From: Streptomyces sp. HD
GTDB taxonomy: Bacteria; Actinomycetota; Actinomycetes; Streptomycetales; Streptomycetaceae
Direction of reading: 5' to 3'
Length of the DNA: 64,000 bases
Assembly (NCBI RefSeq): GCF_028369295.1
Contig: NZ_JAQMYP010000045.1
Span: forward strand, 20,295-84,294
The notes below the pieces were generated by a model, which was given only the letters and a program-made list of their open reading frames with translations, had not been told where the DNA came from and ran no database searches. Positions 17,441-26,261 of this stretch are shown piece after piece (the first letter of the stretch is position 1; each line of letters starts with the position of its first letter). A program made the translations under genes and the position numbers.

Positions 17441-17443
17441 GGC

Positions 17444-18253
17444 TCAGCCGACGAAGTACGTCGGGTTCGGCAGCTTGTACGTCCGCTCGGCGTGGCCGCC
17501 CTCCAGGTCCGAGTACTGGTCGCCGAAGTTGGCGATGATCTCGTATCCGAGGTCGTCCTCGATGTGGCCCCGGGTGCCGGACTTGTACTGCACGGTCGTG
17601 CAGTTCCAGGTGCCCGGCGTGGCACAGGCGCTCAGATAGGCCGGCGGGTTCGCCTTGTCCTTGAGGAACATGTGGTCGGCGTCGAGGTTCACATCGGCGC
17701 CGACCTTCTTCAGGTTCTCGACGGCGGCGGAACGCTGCGACTCGGCCAGACCCGAGTTGTAGAAGACCTCGACGCCCTTGGACTCGGCGTACCGGACCAG
17801 CTCCGGGCTGCCGAACACGGCCGGGCGGTCGGCCTTGTTCACGTACTCGGCCCAGGTGGTCGCGTTGAACGTGTAGTTGGTCTTCTTCTCGTAGTCGAGG
17901 CTGAGCAGCAGCGTGTCGTCGATGTCGAAGACGACCGCGGGCTTCTCACCCTTGTGCAGCGCCTTGCGGGCCGCCTTGTCTATGTACTTCCGGGCAGCCT
18001 TGTCCATCTTCGCCAGGTCCTTGGCGTAGGGGCTGTCCTTCGACGCCTGGTAGACACCGTTCGCGTCGAGCGAGGTGCCGTAGTAGGTGTCGATGTCCTT
18101 GACCAGCAGCCCGATGTTGTAGGGCTCGTGGGTGCTGTTCGCGGTCGTCTGTCCGGCCGTGGCGGCACCGGCGCCGTAGAGGGCGGCACCGGCGACGGCA
18201 CAGGCGGCGGTGACGGCCGCGATACGCAGTGACTTGTGTGGTGGCTTATGCAT
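17444..18253 (-). CDS. secreted HAD-family acid phosphatase
   Basis: Protein of 269 residues. A signal peptide (SLRIAAVTAACAVAGAALYGAGAATA) precedes a HAD-type acid phosphatase domain. Motif I is VVFDIDDTLLLS, with the nucleophilic and acid Asp residues. GVEVFYNSGLAESQR is motif II-like, and EDDLGYEIIANFGDQYSDLEGG carries the acidic metal-binding motif. It likely releases phosphate from organic phosphates outside the cell. Its stop lies three bases from the stop of the convergent GH43 gene. A TTCTACGCGCGT motif sits directly before the start codon. Confidence 0.88.
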   Translation of the reverse strand: MHKPPHKSLRIAAVTAACAVAGAALYGAGAATAGQTTANSTHEPYNIGLLVKDIDTYYGTSLDANGVYQASKDSPYAKDLAKMDKAARKYIDKAARKALHKGEKPAVVFDIDDTLLLSLDYEKKTNYTFNATTWAEYVNKADRPAVFGSPELVRYAESKGVEVFYNSGLAESQRSAAVENLKKVGADVNLDADHMFLKDKANPPAYLSACATPGTWNCTTVQYKSGTRGHIEDDLGYEIIANFGDQYSDLEGGHAERTYKLPNPTYFVG

Positions 18254-18261
18254 GACAGATT

Positions 18262-18273
18262 TTCTACGCGCGT
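18262..18273 (+). promoter_or_regulatory. TTCTACGCGCGT motif before acid phosphatase
   Basis: TTCTACGCGCGT lies nine to twenty bases upstream of the acid phosphatase ATG, and reads ACGCGCGTAGAA on the gene's strand. The same 12-mer occurs twice as an inverted pair before the secreted nuclease gene at 60.3 kb. The shared motif before two secreted phosphate-releasing enzymes suggests a common control site. Confidence 0.45.
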
Positions 18274-18528
18274 CACCCCTGTCTGCGCGAGTTCCGTTGC
18301 GAGATCGAGATCTGGGGAGATCCGAAGAGGGACGTGGATGCGAAAAACGGGGTTCGGGTTCCCTCAGATTGGTGCGATATCCGTGAAGAGCGTGCATGCC
18401 ATTTGCGAATGCTTACCTGGGCAGCGCGCTCTTGATCAAAAAGTCGATCGCCTTTCGGCCAGCGGGTGTTAACGTTCCGAGCGCCCGGTGATCAAGGTCT
18501 GGCACCGGGAAAAACGGGAGGAAAACAA

Positions 18529-18981
18529 GTGAATCGAAAGCTGGCTGTCGGTGTGCTCGCGACTGGGCTCTTTCTGACGGGCATGGGGACAGCGTTCGCT
18601 ACGGCAAGCGGTGGGACGACCAGTGCGGCCGAGGCTCGTGCCTCATGGAAGGGCATCCCCACACTGAACAGCGGGGGTGTCCAGTTCAAGGACGCCAAGT
18701 ACAAGTTCGAGCCTTCGCACACCAACAAGGGTGCCTTCCACTGGAAGGGCAACCTCAAGGACGCCGACCACGGCGACGGGCACAACGTCTACATGCAGGT
18801 CCGCGTCGAGGGATACGGATGGGGCCGGTTCGACGGCAAGCAGAAGAAGACCGTCTGGCTGGACAAGCTGAGCTACGACGGTGCCGCTCTGCACACCGAT
18901 GACGCGTCGATACGGGCCTGCCGTGACCGGGGTTCGCTGCACCCGGACAACTGCTCGGTGACGAAGAGCTACCACCGCTAG
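18529..18981 (+). CDS. small secreted protein of unknown function
   Basis: Protein of 150 residues. GTG 18529 has GGAGG seven bases upstream. A signal peptide, KLAVGVLATGLFLTGMGTAFA, is followed by a mature part of about 120 residues that begins with an Ala/Thr/Ser-rich stretch. The core is rich in Lys, Gly and aromatic residues (FHWKGNLKDADHGDGHNVYMQVRVEGYGWGRF in two blocks). It ends with two Cys (ACRDRGSLHPDNC) that could form a disulfide. I recognise no family. It is divergent from the acid phosphatase, with a 275-base gap, and is followed by two tandem hairpins. Confidence 0.75.
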   Translation: MNRKLAVGVLATGLFLTGMGTAFATASGGTTSAAEARASWKGIPTLNSGGVQFKDAKYKFEPSHTNKGAFHWKGNLKDADHGDGHNVYMQVRVEGYGWGRFDGKQKKTVWLDKLSYDGAALHTDDASIRACRDRGSLHPDNCSVTKSYHR

Positions 18982-18985
18982 GAGA

Positions 18986-19047
18986 GACTGACGGGCGACC
19001 GTCAGTCACAGAACAACCCTGGGGCCCCGGACTGACCGCCGGGGCCC
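18986..19047 (+). terminator. two tandem hairpins
   Basis: First hairpin: GACTGACGG-GCGA-CCGTCAGTC (18986-19007), a perfect nine-base stem starting five bases after the stop codon of the small secreted protein. Second: GGGCCCCGG...CCGGGGCCC (19022-19047). Neither has a T-run. They likely end transcription of the secreted-protein gene; the first could also be an operator for the ABC genes. Confidence 0.5.
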
Positions 19048-19067
19048 TCCGGCCTCCGGGGGACACG

Positions 19068-19766
19068 ATCAGTACCAGTACGTCAGACGCGTCACACATC
19101 CTCTCCGCGAGCGGTGTCGAGCTCTCCTACGGCTCCACACCGGCCGTGCGCGACGCCCATCTCGCACTCGCCCGGGGCGAGGTCGCGGCGATCACCGGGG
19201 CCAGCGGTTCCGGGAAGTCGTCGCTGCTCTACTGCCTGGCAGGGGTACTGCCTCCGACGCGGGGCCGGATCAGTTTCGACGGGCAGACGTTCGCCGACCT
19301 GGACGACGAGGAGATCAGCGCCCTGCGCCGGGAGCGGTTCGGGTTCGTCTTCCAGTACGGCGAGTTGCTGCCCGAGCTGACCATCGAGGAGAACACCGCC
19401 CTGCCGCTGCGGCTCGCCGGGCAGCGCAAGCGCCCCGCGCTCAAGGCCGCCGCCGAGGTGCTCGACCGGCTGGGGATCGGCGAGCTGCGTGAGCGGCGGC
19501 CCTCCCAGGTGTCCGGCGGCCAGAGCCAGCGCGTCGCCGTCGCCCGCGCCCTGGTGCACAAGCCCGCTGTCGTGTTCGCGGACGAGCCGACCGGTGCCCT
19601 CGACAGTGCCAACGCCTCTGCCGTGCTGAAGGAGTTCCTGGACCTGGCCCGCTCGCAGGGCACCGCCGTGCTGCTGGTGACCCACGATCAGACGGTGGCC
19701 GCACAGGCCGACAACCGCTACACCATGGCCGACGGCGTGCTCGCCCCCATGGGAGCGGCGGGATGA
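19068..19766 (+). CDS. ABC transporter ATP-binding protein (no canonical start codon)
   Basis: ATPase of the FtsE/LolD/MacB type. Walker A is GASGSGKSS, the signature VSGGQSQRVAVARAL and Walker B VVFADEPTGAL. It overlaps the permease by four bases (ATGA). The first GTG in frame (19146) would remove the first beta-strand (SASGVELSYGSTPA), which every family member has. Upstream, in frame, the sequence reads (ATC)-S-T-S-T-S-D-A-S-H-I-L-S-A-S-G-V, with GGGGGA five bases before the ATC at 19068. A normal gene would have ATG there. Either AUC is used, or an ATG-to-ATC change (real or a sequencing error) has damaged the start. Confidence 0.8.
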   Translation: MSTSTSDASHILSASGVELSYGSTPAVRDAHLALARGEVAAITGASGSGKSSLLYCLAGVLPPTRGRISFDGQTFADLDDEEISALRRERFGFVFQYGELLPELTIEENTALPLRLAGQRKRPALKAAAEVLDRLGIGELRERRPSQVSGGQSQRVAVARALVHKPAVVFADEPTGALDSANASAVLKEFLDLARSQGTAVLLVTHDQTVAAQADNRYTMADGVLAPMGAAG

Positions 19767-22030
19767 GGGAGTTCCTGCTCGGTCTGCGGCTGCTGTTCGG
19801 CTCCGGCCGGGGCAACCGCGCCCGCTTTCTGCTGATGACCCTGGGCGGCTCGCTCGGCGTGTGCTGCCTCGCCCTCGTTCTCACGATCCCGGCGATCCTC
19901 GACGCCCACGACGGGCGGACCGCCGCCCGTGACCCCCGGGTCTACGCAGGTCAGCCGACCGGTCAGCGGAGCATGGTGCAGGAGTTCCGGGACCCGCACG
20001 GCTCCAGGCCGTTCGGCCGGGTCTTCATCGCCCTGGGCACCCAGGACACCCCCGCGCCGCCGCCCGGCCTGAGCAAGCTGCCCACCCCGGGCGAGGTGTA
20101 CGTCTCCCCCGCCCTGCACGACCAGCTCCAGCGCGAGCCCGGCCTCAAGGGCCTGCTCCCCGGCACGGAGAAGGGCCTGATCGGCGCCGCCGGCCTGGCC
20201 GACCCCAACGAGCTGTACGCCTACGTCGGCACCACCCGTGCCCAACTCGGCGACGGCGCCCGTGCGTTGAAGAGCTTCGGCAGCAACTACCCGCCCACCT
20301 GGGCCGTCGACCCCTCCACCCTGGAGATCCTCCGCTTCACCCTGGCCACCCTGGTCCTGCTGCCCCTCGGCGTCTTCCTGTCGGTGTGCGCCAAGCTGTC
20401 CGCCGCCAGCCGCAACCGACGGCTCGCGGCGCTGCGTCTGCTCGGCCTCAGCGCCAAGGGCACCCAGCGGGTCAACGCCGCCGAGACCGTCGTGGCCGCC
20501 CTGCTCGGTGCGGCCCTCGGCCTCGCGGAGTTCTGGCTGCTGAACCAGATCGTCGCCAGGACGGGCCTGCCCGGCCTGAAGTGGTACGCCGCCGACGGCG
20601 CCGCCTCGGGGCAGACGATGGCCATCTGCCTGCTCGGCTGCCCGTTGCTGGCCTGGTTCGTCGGCCGGGCGAGCGCCCGCGCGGCGGCCCGGAACCCGCT
20701 GGCGACCCGTCGGGTCGCCGCCCCCAGGGCGCCGCGCGTCTGGGGCGGGCTGCTGCTCGTCACCGGCCTGGGCATCGTCGTCGGCTTCAGCGCCACCGGC
20801 CTGACCGACCGTCCCGCGAGCAGCACCGGCATCAACGCCCTGCTGGTGCCGGCCGGTGTGCTGCTGACCGGGCTCGGTCTGGTCCTGACGCTGCCGCTGC
20901 TGTCGTACCTCCTGGCCAAGCGGCTCGCCCGCTCCGGCAATCTCGCCCTCAACATGGCCATGCGGCGCAACGAGGTCGAGCCCGGCAGCGCGATGCGCGT
21001 GGTCACCGGCCTGGTGCTGCTGGTCTTCTCGGCGTCCCTCGCCCAGGGAGTCCTGGTCGAGCTGAGCCAGGTCTCGCGCAGTTCCTCACCGACCCAGGAA
21101 TACGGCTTGCAGCTGTCCCGGTTGAGCCCGGACCAGCAGCAGCGGCTGCGCGAGATTCCCGGCGTGGACGTGGCCACCGTCGTCATGGACTTCGACAACG
21201 ATCTGCAGAGCGACACCGACGACGACCAGGCCACCGCCCTGGTCGCCACCTGCGCCCAGCTCACCGCGCTGACCCGGCGGGTGGAGGGCTGTGTGGACGG
21301 CAAGGTGATGCGCCTGTCGGACCCGAACACCGGGGACGAGCCCTTCAAGGCCTCCACCTACACGCTGAAGAAGGACGGCAGGCGCACGACGCTGCGCATC
21401 CCGGTACCGAAGGACACCGTGCTGTTCGCGGGTCAGGGGGTGACGAACCTGCCGGGTACCGGCATTCTCGTCCCGCCCGGCAAGCTGCCGCCCGGCGCCG
21501 TCCCGGTGTCCGCCACTCTCGTCCTCGCCTCCTCCTCCGACCCGGCGACTGTGCGCTCGGTCCTGGACGGGATCGGGGCCATCGCACCGACGGCCGACGT
21601 GGATCCCACGGGCGTCAACGTCGAGGCCCTGCAGCAGCTCACGGTGATCAAGACGCTCCTGTTGCTGGGCATGGTGATGGGTCTGGTCATCGGCGTCGCC
21701 GCGTTCCTGGTGTCGGTCACCGACCGGGCCGTGGAACGCCGGTCCCAGGTCACCGCCCTCGCTCTCATCGGAGCCCGGGCCGGCACCCTGCGCACCGTGC
21801 AGTGTCTGCAGGTCGTCCTGCCGCTCGCGATCGGCCTGCTGCTGGCCCTGGTCTCGGGCAAGCTGGCCGAGACCGCCTACCTGGTCACGGGCGGCGGCGA
21901 GATCTTCTGGGACGGCGCGGGCCTGCCCGTACTGCTGGCCTCCACCCTCGGCGTCCTCGCCATGGCGATCATCGGCACCCTCCCCCTGGTCGGCCGCCGC
22001 ATCGACCCGGAGCTGATCCGCCGGGACTGA
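19763..22030 (+). CDS. FtsX-like ABC transporter permease
   Basis: Membrane protein of 755 residues with the MacB/FtsX duplication: one membrane helix near the N-terminus (residues 13-40), a large extracytoplasmic region, a bundle of helices near 195-420, a second outer domain, and three helices at the C-terminus (about 630-745) typical of FtsX permeases. It forms an exporter or lipoprotein/peptide-handling complex with the preceding ATPase. No adjacent two-component or substrate gene reveals its cargo. The 3' end lies next to a truncated pectinesterase gene. Confidence 0.88.
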   Translation: MREFLLGLRLLFGSGRGNRARFLLMTLGGSLGVCCLALVLTIPAILDAHDGRTAARDPRVYAGQPTGQRSMVQEFRDPHGSRPFGRVFIALGTQDTPAPPPGLSKLPTPGEVYVSPALHDQLQREPGLKGLLPGTEKGLIGAAGLADPNELYAYVGTTRAQLGDGARALKSFGSNYPPTWAVDPSTLEILRFTLATLVLLPLGVFLSVCAKLSAASRNRRLAALRLLGLSAKGTQRVNAAETVVAALLGAALGLAEFWLLNQIVARTGLPGLKWYAADGAASGQTMAICLLGCPLLAWFVGRASARAAARNPLATRRVAAPRAPRVWGGLLLVTGLGIVVGFSATGLTDRPASSTGINALLVPAGVLLTGLGLVLTLPLLSYLLAKRLARSGNLALNMAMRRNEVEPGSAMRVVTGLVLLVFSASLAQGVLVELSQVSRSSSPTQEYGLQLSRLSPDQQQRLREIPGVDVATVVMDFDNDLQSDTDDDQATALVATCAQLTALTRRVEGCVDGKVMRLSDPNTGDEPFKASTYTLKKDGRRTTLRIPVPKDTVLFAGQGVTNLPGTGILVPPGKLPPGAVPVSATLVLASSSDPATVRSVLDGIGAIAPTADVDPTGVNVEALQQLTVIKTLLLLGMVMGLVIGVAAFLVSVTDRAVERRSQVTALALIGARAGTLRTVQCLQVVLPLAIGLLLALVSGKLAETAYLVTGGGEIFWDGAGLPVLLASTLGVLAMAIIGTLPLVGRRIDPELIRRD

Positions 22031-22065
22031 CGGTGCGTACGGAATCGACGTACGAAGCGGGCCGG

Positions 22066-22483
22066 AGCCGGTGGTGCCGTAGGTGCCGCCGCCGGGCTTG
22101 GGGGTGCCGGCGGCGTTGTCGTGGACGATGACGACGTCACGCGGGTCGTCGCCGGCCCCGAGCCAGGTCATCCCCGTTCGGGTCACGTCGACGGCGACCC
22201 TCTCCCGGTACGTCCCCGGCGCGATGACCAGCGTCCAGCCGCTGCCGTTCGTCGCGCTGACGGCGGCCTGGACGGTGGTGAAGTCGCCCTGGCCGGAGGG
22301 GTCGACGTAGCGGGTCCGCGGGGTGAGGCGGGCGGCCGGTGAACCGTATCGGCCGAAGGGACAGGGGCGTCCGGCCGCGGCGCGGGCGGGGACCGGGGTG
22401 AGGGCGAGCGCGGCACCGACGGCGGCGCCTGCCGTCAGGAGTCCCCTTCGGGACAGGGGCGGTCGGGGGTGGTGCGAGGGCAT
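22066..22483 (-). pseudogene. truncated CE8 pectinesterase
   Basis: ATG 22483, with GGAG upstream, starts a Tat-like signal (SRRGLLTAGAAVGAALALTPVPARA) and the first third of a pectin methylesterase: RYVDPSGQGDFTTVQAAVSA, APGTYRERVAVDVTR and GGGTYGTTGS. Identity to the family ends at about 22066. The frame then runs into the reverse strand of the permease gene. The catalytic part (QDTL, Asp motifs, LGRPW) is missing, so this is a remnant. It was the last gene of the pectin cluster transcribed from 35 kb. Confidence 0.85.
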
Positions 22484-22613
22484 ACGGGTGCTCCTTCGCG
22501 GTGCTGCTCGTACGGGGGCTGAGGGCCGGGGCGGGCACACGCCCGGGCGGCGGCGTGCGATCGCCCGGGTGGTGGCGTGCGATGCGGGCCGCCCCGGCGG
22601 ACTCGGGAGGAGG

Positions 22614-23927
22614 TCAGCGCAGGTGGCCGGCGCCCGCGCAGCGAGCGACGATCCCCGGCACCGCCTTGGGGTTGTCGATCTTCGTCCGCAGGGTCGGTGT
22701 CCAGCCGGCGCCGGACTGGAGGGTCTCCGCCGGGATCTCGGCGTTGTGGACCGCGATGAGGTCGGTCGGCTTCCCGTTGACGTAGTTGTTCTCGGCGGTC
22801 AGCGGGGACTCGTTCCACTTCTTGAGGACCTTGCCGACCTTGGCACCGGCCGGCAGGGAGACGGCGTTGTCGCTGGCGTGGAGCTGTGAGGAGATGCCGA
22901 CGCCGAAGATGTAGTAGTCGTCCTTCTGTTCCTCGGTCACCACGTAGTGGTTGTTGTAGACGTCGACCTGCCCGAACCGCACGCGCGGGGAGCGCTGGAG
23001 GATGCCCTCGAAGCGGTTGTGGTGCATGGTGACCTTGAGCTTGCCGCCGTCGGTGGCGGCGAGGCCGTCGCCGTTGCCGATCAGCATGTTCTTGTCGTGG
23101 TCCTGGTAGCGGTTCCAGGACACGGTCACGTGGTTGGAGCCGCGCACGATGTCCGTCAGCCCGTCGTGCTGCTGGAACCTCTTGCCGAAGTAGACCGGCC
23201 GCTCGCTGTCGGGGTAGCGCCCGTCGGTGAACGTGTTGTGGTCGAGCCACACATGGTCGGTGCCGTAGACGACCACGGCGTCGTACTCGGAGTTCCAGTT
23301 GCCGGTCTTGTTGTCGTCGGTCGGGTCCCACTTGGGGAAGCAGTCCAGCGGGGCCTCGATGGTGAGGTTGCGCATGATGACGTTCGAGACGCCCTTGATC
23401 TGGAGGCTGCCGCCGAGGATGCCGGAGTTCGGGCCGACGCCGACGATGGTGGTGTTGCTGGGGACGTTGGCCTTGATCTCGGTGTCCTGCCTGGCGGCGG
23501 AGGCGACCCGGGCGTCCTCCTGGGGACCGCTGGCGACCTCGTCGTTGCCCCAGACGGCCGGGTCGTAGTCCTTCAGGTACTGCTGGAGGTCGTAGCCGTC
23601 GGTGACGAAGGCCTCGCAGCCCTCGGAGACGGCGTCGATCATGCCCTTGACCTGGATGATCTTCGGGGCGTCCGCACCGGCCTTCAGCGCGGCCTTGAAC
23701 TCGGCCCACGTGGTGACGGTGTAGACGTGCTCGGCATCGGCGGCCGACCCACCGGTGGTCCCCGCACCCTCCGCGCCCCAGCCGTCACCCGAGCCGAGGA
23801 CCTGCCGGCCGAGGTCACGGGGCCCGGCCTGCGCTCCGGTGCCGGTCAGCCCGAGGAGGAGCGCGGTGCAGCCGATCAGCACAGCGGTCCTCACTGTGGC
23901 ATGCCCATGCCATACCTGTGCGTTCAT
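22614..23927 (-). CDS. secreted pectate lyase, PL1 family
   Basis: Secreted lyase of 437 residues from ATG 23927, with a signal peptide (VRTAVLIGCTALLLGLTGTGAQA). PL1 parallel beta-helix features: GGTTGG-type start near EGAGTTGGSAADAEHVYTV, NTTIVGVGPNSGILGG, NVIMRNLTIEAPLDCFPKWDP, VWLDHNTFTDG with the calcium-binding acidic residues, and LQRSPRVRFGQVDVYNNHY with the catalytic Arg region. It lies 31 bases after the acetylesterase gene and is probably co-transcribed. Confidence 0.93.
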   Translation of the reverse strand: MNAQVWHGHATVRTAVLIGCTALLLGLTGTGAQAGPRDLGRQVLGSGDGWGAEGAGTTGGSAADAEHVYTVTTWAEFKAALKAGADAPKIIQVKGMIDAVSEGCEAFVTDGYDLQQYLKDYDPAVWGNDEVASGPQEDARVASAARQDTEIKANVPSNTTIVGVGPNSGILGGSLQIKGVSNVIMRNLTIEAPLDCFPKWDPTDDNKTGNWNSEYDAVVVYGTDHVWLDHNTFTDGRYPDSERPVYFGKRFQQHDGLTDIVRGSNHVTVSWNRYQDHDKNMLIGNGDGLAATDGGKLKVTMHHNRFEGILQRSPRVRFGQVDVYNNHYVVTEEQKDDYYIFGVGISSQLHASDNAVSLPAGAKVGKVLKKWNESPLTAENNYVNGKPTDLIAVHNAEIPAETLQSGAGWTPTLRTKIDNPKAVPGIVARCAGAGHLR

Positions 23928-23958
23928 TGTGCGGCTCTCTTTTCTGCGGTCGGGGTGG

Positions 23959-24753
23959 TTACGCGGCGGCCTGCGGCCAGGTGATCCAGGACTCCGGGAT
24001 CTCCTCGTCGAGCCGACGCATGTCCTGCGGGCCGAGCACCCGCGCACGCAGCAGCTCCTGCGCCACGAGCCGCGCCACGGCGATCGCGCCGGGCGGGTTG
24101 AAGTGCGTGTTGTCCTGCTCGGCGGCCGTCCAGTTGAAGTACTTCTTCGTCTCCTCGACCCCGATCCGCTGCCACAGCGCGAGCGACAGCGCCTGGATGT
24201 CGAGCAGCGTCACCCGCTTCTCCTGCGCGAGCGCGCGCATCGCCGCCGGATAGTCGCCGTGGGTCGGCACGGAGTTGCCGTCGGCGTCGAACCTCCGCCG
24301 CTCGACAGCGGTGGCCAGCACCGGCCGCGCCCCCCGCTCCCGGGCACCGTCGACATACAGCCGCAGATACTCCTGGTACGTCGTCCAGGGCTCGGTGTAC
24401 CGCGTCGGGTCGGTGGCCTTCTCGTCGTTGTGTGCGAACTGGATCAGCAGGAAGTCACCGGGCCGAATGGCCCGGAGAACGACATCCAGCCGCCCTTCGT
24501 CGACAAAGCTCTTGGAACTGCGCCCGTTCACGGCGTGATTGGAGACGAGCATGCTGTTACGCAGAAAGAAGGGCAGCGCCATACCCCACCCGGTCTCCGG
24601 GGCGGCATCGGCGTATTTCTGGGCGGCGGTGGAATCACCGGCGATGTAGAGGGTGCGGGAGCGCCGGCGTGCCTGAGCGGTACCAGTGCCCGCGAGAGCA
24701 AATGGAACGGTGGCAGCGGCAGCCACGCCGACCTGTCTGCGGGTAAGAGACAC
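23959..24753 (-). CDS. secreted rhamnogalacturonan acetylesterase (SGNH hydrolase)
   Basis: Protein of 264 residues from GTG 24753 (VSLTRRQVGVAAAATVPFALAGTGTAQA), with a twin-arginine-like signal. The GDS block is YIAGDSTAAQKYAD with the nucleophilic Ser. LIQFAHNDEKATDP gives the Asn block, and QDNTHFNPPGA the Asp-x-x-His pair. This is the rhamnogalacturonan acetylesterase pattern; it removes acetyl groups from galacturonate in rhamnogalacturonan I. It sits between the solute-binding protein and a PL1 lyase in the pectin operon. Confidence 0.88.
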   Translation of the reverse strand: MSLTRRQVGVAAAATVPFALAGTGTAQARRRSRTLYIAGDSTAAQKYADAAPETGWGMALPFFLRNSMLVSNHAVNGRSSKSFVDEGRLDVVLRAIRPGDFLLIQFAHNDEKATDPTRYTEPWTTYQEYLRLYVDGARERGARPVLATAVERRRFDADGNSVPTHGDYPAAMRALAQEKRVTLLDIQALSLALWQRIGVEETKKYFNWTAAEQDNTHFNPPGAIAVARLVAQELLRARVLGPQDMRRLDEEIPESWITWPQAAA

Positions 24754-24783
24754 AAGGGTGCCTTTCAACAGGGGAAAGTGAAA

Positions 24784-24820
24784 CCCCCCAAGGGGCGCGG
24801 GGAACTGCGCGACCAGCCAC
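24784..24820 (+). repeat. dispersed repeat, copy 3
   Basis: CCAAGGGGCGCGGGGAACTG followed by CGCGACCAGCCAC, in the 108-base gap between the solute-binding protein and the acetylesterase genes. It is in antisense orientation to both. Confidence 0.75.
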
Positions 24821-24861
24821 AACGAACCCGCAGCCGGCCGCGCAGCGAAGCGACCGAGCTC

Positions 24862-26211
24862 TCAGCCGTTACGCGACTTCCACTCGGCCTGAGCCTCGTT
24901 CAACTGCTCGGCCATCGTGTCCAGAAAGTCCTTGGCGCTCATGTCCCCGTTCAGCACCTTCTGGAAGTTCGGCTCGTTGTCGGCCTTGGAGATGGTGTTC
25001 CAGTCAGGCAGGTAGTACGGCAACTGCACAATCGACGTCGACCCGTCCGTCAACGCGGCGGCAGCCAGCTTCGTGGGCTCGGCCTCGGAAATCCACGCAT
25101 CCTTGGCGGCGTCGTTGTTCGCCGGCACCTGCCCCGCCGCCTCGTTGAACTTCGAGTTCTCCTCGCGCGAGGTGGCGAACTCGATGAACTTCCAGGCGGC
25201 TTCCTTGTTCTTGGAGCTCTTGAACAGCCCGATTCCGTCCACGGGGTTGGACACCTGAACCCGCCTGCCGCCGGAGCCGACCGGCTGCGGAATTCCCCGG
25301 AACTTGTCGGTCCCCAGCGCCTTCACATGGTCCTGGTACGACCCCAGGTTGTGATTCAGCATCCCGATCGTGCCGGAATCCCACTGCGCGACCATCTTGG
25401 TGAAGTCGTTGTTGAGGTCGGCGGCCGGGGTGACCTTCTTGTAGAGCGCGGCGTACTTCTCCAGCGCGGCCACGTTCTTGGGGTCGTTGACGGTCGTCTT
25501 CGCACCGCTCGCGTCCCAGAACGACGTGATCCCCGACTGCCCGTACATCGCGTCCAGCGCCTGGGCGATGGACCCGGCGCCACCACGGATGGTGTACCCG
25601 AACTCGTTCTTCTTGGCGTCGGTCAGCTTCTCGGCGGCGGTGAAGAACTTGTCCCACGTGGTCGGCTCGTCCAGCCCGGCCTTCTTGAACAGGTCGGTGC
25701 GGTAGTACAGCACACCGTTGTTCGCGGAGGTCGGAATCGAGTACAGCTTGTCGTCGCCACCACCCGCGGCCCTCAGCGAGGCGACCATGTCGTCGTTGAG
25801 CTTGCCGTTCAGGGAGGACTTGGCGAGCCGGTCGTCCAGCGGCTCCAGCGCGTTCTGCGCGGCGAACCCGGCGAGCATGGCCGCGCCCACGCCGCCGACG
25901 TCCGGCAGGCCGCCGCCCTGGAGGGCGGTGTCCACCTTGGACTGGTAGTCGGTGGACGGGATCCCGACGTACTCGACCTTGATGTCGGGGTTGGCCTTCT
26001 GGAAGTCGGCGATGAGCTCCTTCCAGATGTCGGTGCGGACACCGCCGTTGTTGTCCCAGAAGACGATCTTTCCCTTGCCGCTGCCCTCGGCGCCCTTGTC
26101 GCCGCCCGCGCCGCTCCCGTCGTCACCGCAGGCGGTGGCGGTCAGGGCGAGGACGGACCCGAGGGCGACGGCTGTGACGACGCGCCTGCTTCTGCGGATG
26201 CTGTTCTTCAT
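24862..26211 (-). CDS. sugar ABC transporter solute-binding lipoprotein
   Basis: Lipoprotein of 449 residues from ATG 26211 with a lipobox (ALTATACGDD) and the family 1 extracellular solute-binding fold (GKIVFWDNNGGVRTDIWKEL; EFATSREENSKFNEAAGQVP). It would capture oligosaccharides released by the pectinases. It is the only binding protein in the cluster and most likely serves the two permeases encoded at the head of the same cluster (33.2-35.1 kb). No ATPase gene is present; Streptomyces commonly share MsiK for such systems. Confidence 0.9.
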   Translation of the reverse strand: MKNSIRRSRRVVTAVALGSVLALTATACGDDGSGAGGDKGAEGSGKGKIVFWDNNGGVRTDIWKELIADFQKANPDIKVEYVGIPSTDYQSKVDTALQGGGLPDVGGVGAAMLAGFAAQNALEPLDDRLAKSSLNGKLNDDMVASLRAAGGGDDKLYSIPTSANNGVLYYRTDLFKKAGLDEPTTWDKFFTAAEKLTDAKKNEFGYTIRGGAGSIAQALDAMYGQSGITSFWDASGAKTTVNDPKNVAALEKYAALYKKVTPAADLNNDFTKMVAQWDSGTIGMLNHNLGSYQDHVKALGTDKFRGIPQPVGSGGRRVQVSNPVDGIGLFKSSKNKEAAWKFIEFATSREENSKFNEAAGQVPANNDAAKDAWISEAEPTKLAAAALTDGSTSIVQLPYYLPDWNTISKADNEPNFQKVLNGDMSAKDFLDTMAEQLNEAQAEWKSRNG

Positions 26212-26261
26212 TGGTCGGCTCTCTTCGTTCTGGATCCGGCGGAGATGTGAAGCTGTGGGGG

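Noticed and set aside
21086..22540. A 484-residue protein beginning like a pectinesterase
   Set aside because: After residue 158 the frame is the antisense of the FtsX permease gene; only the first part is real and truncated.
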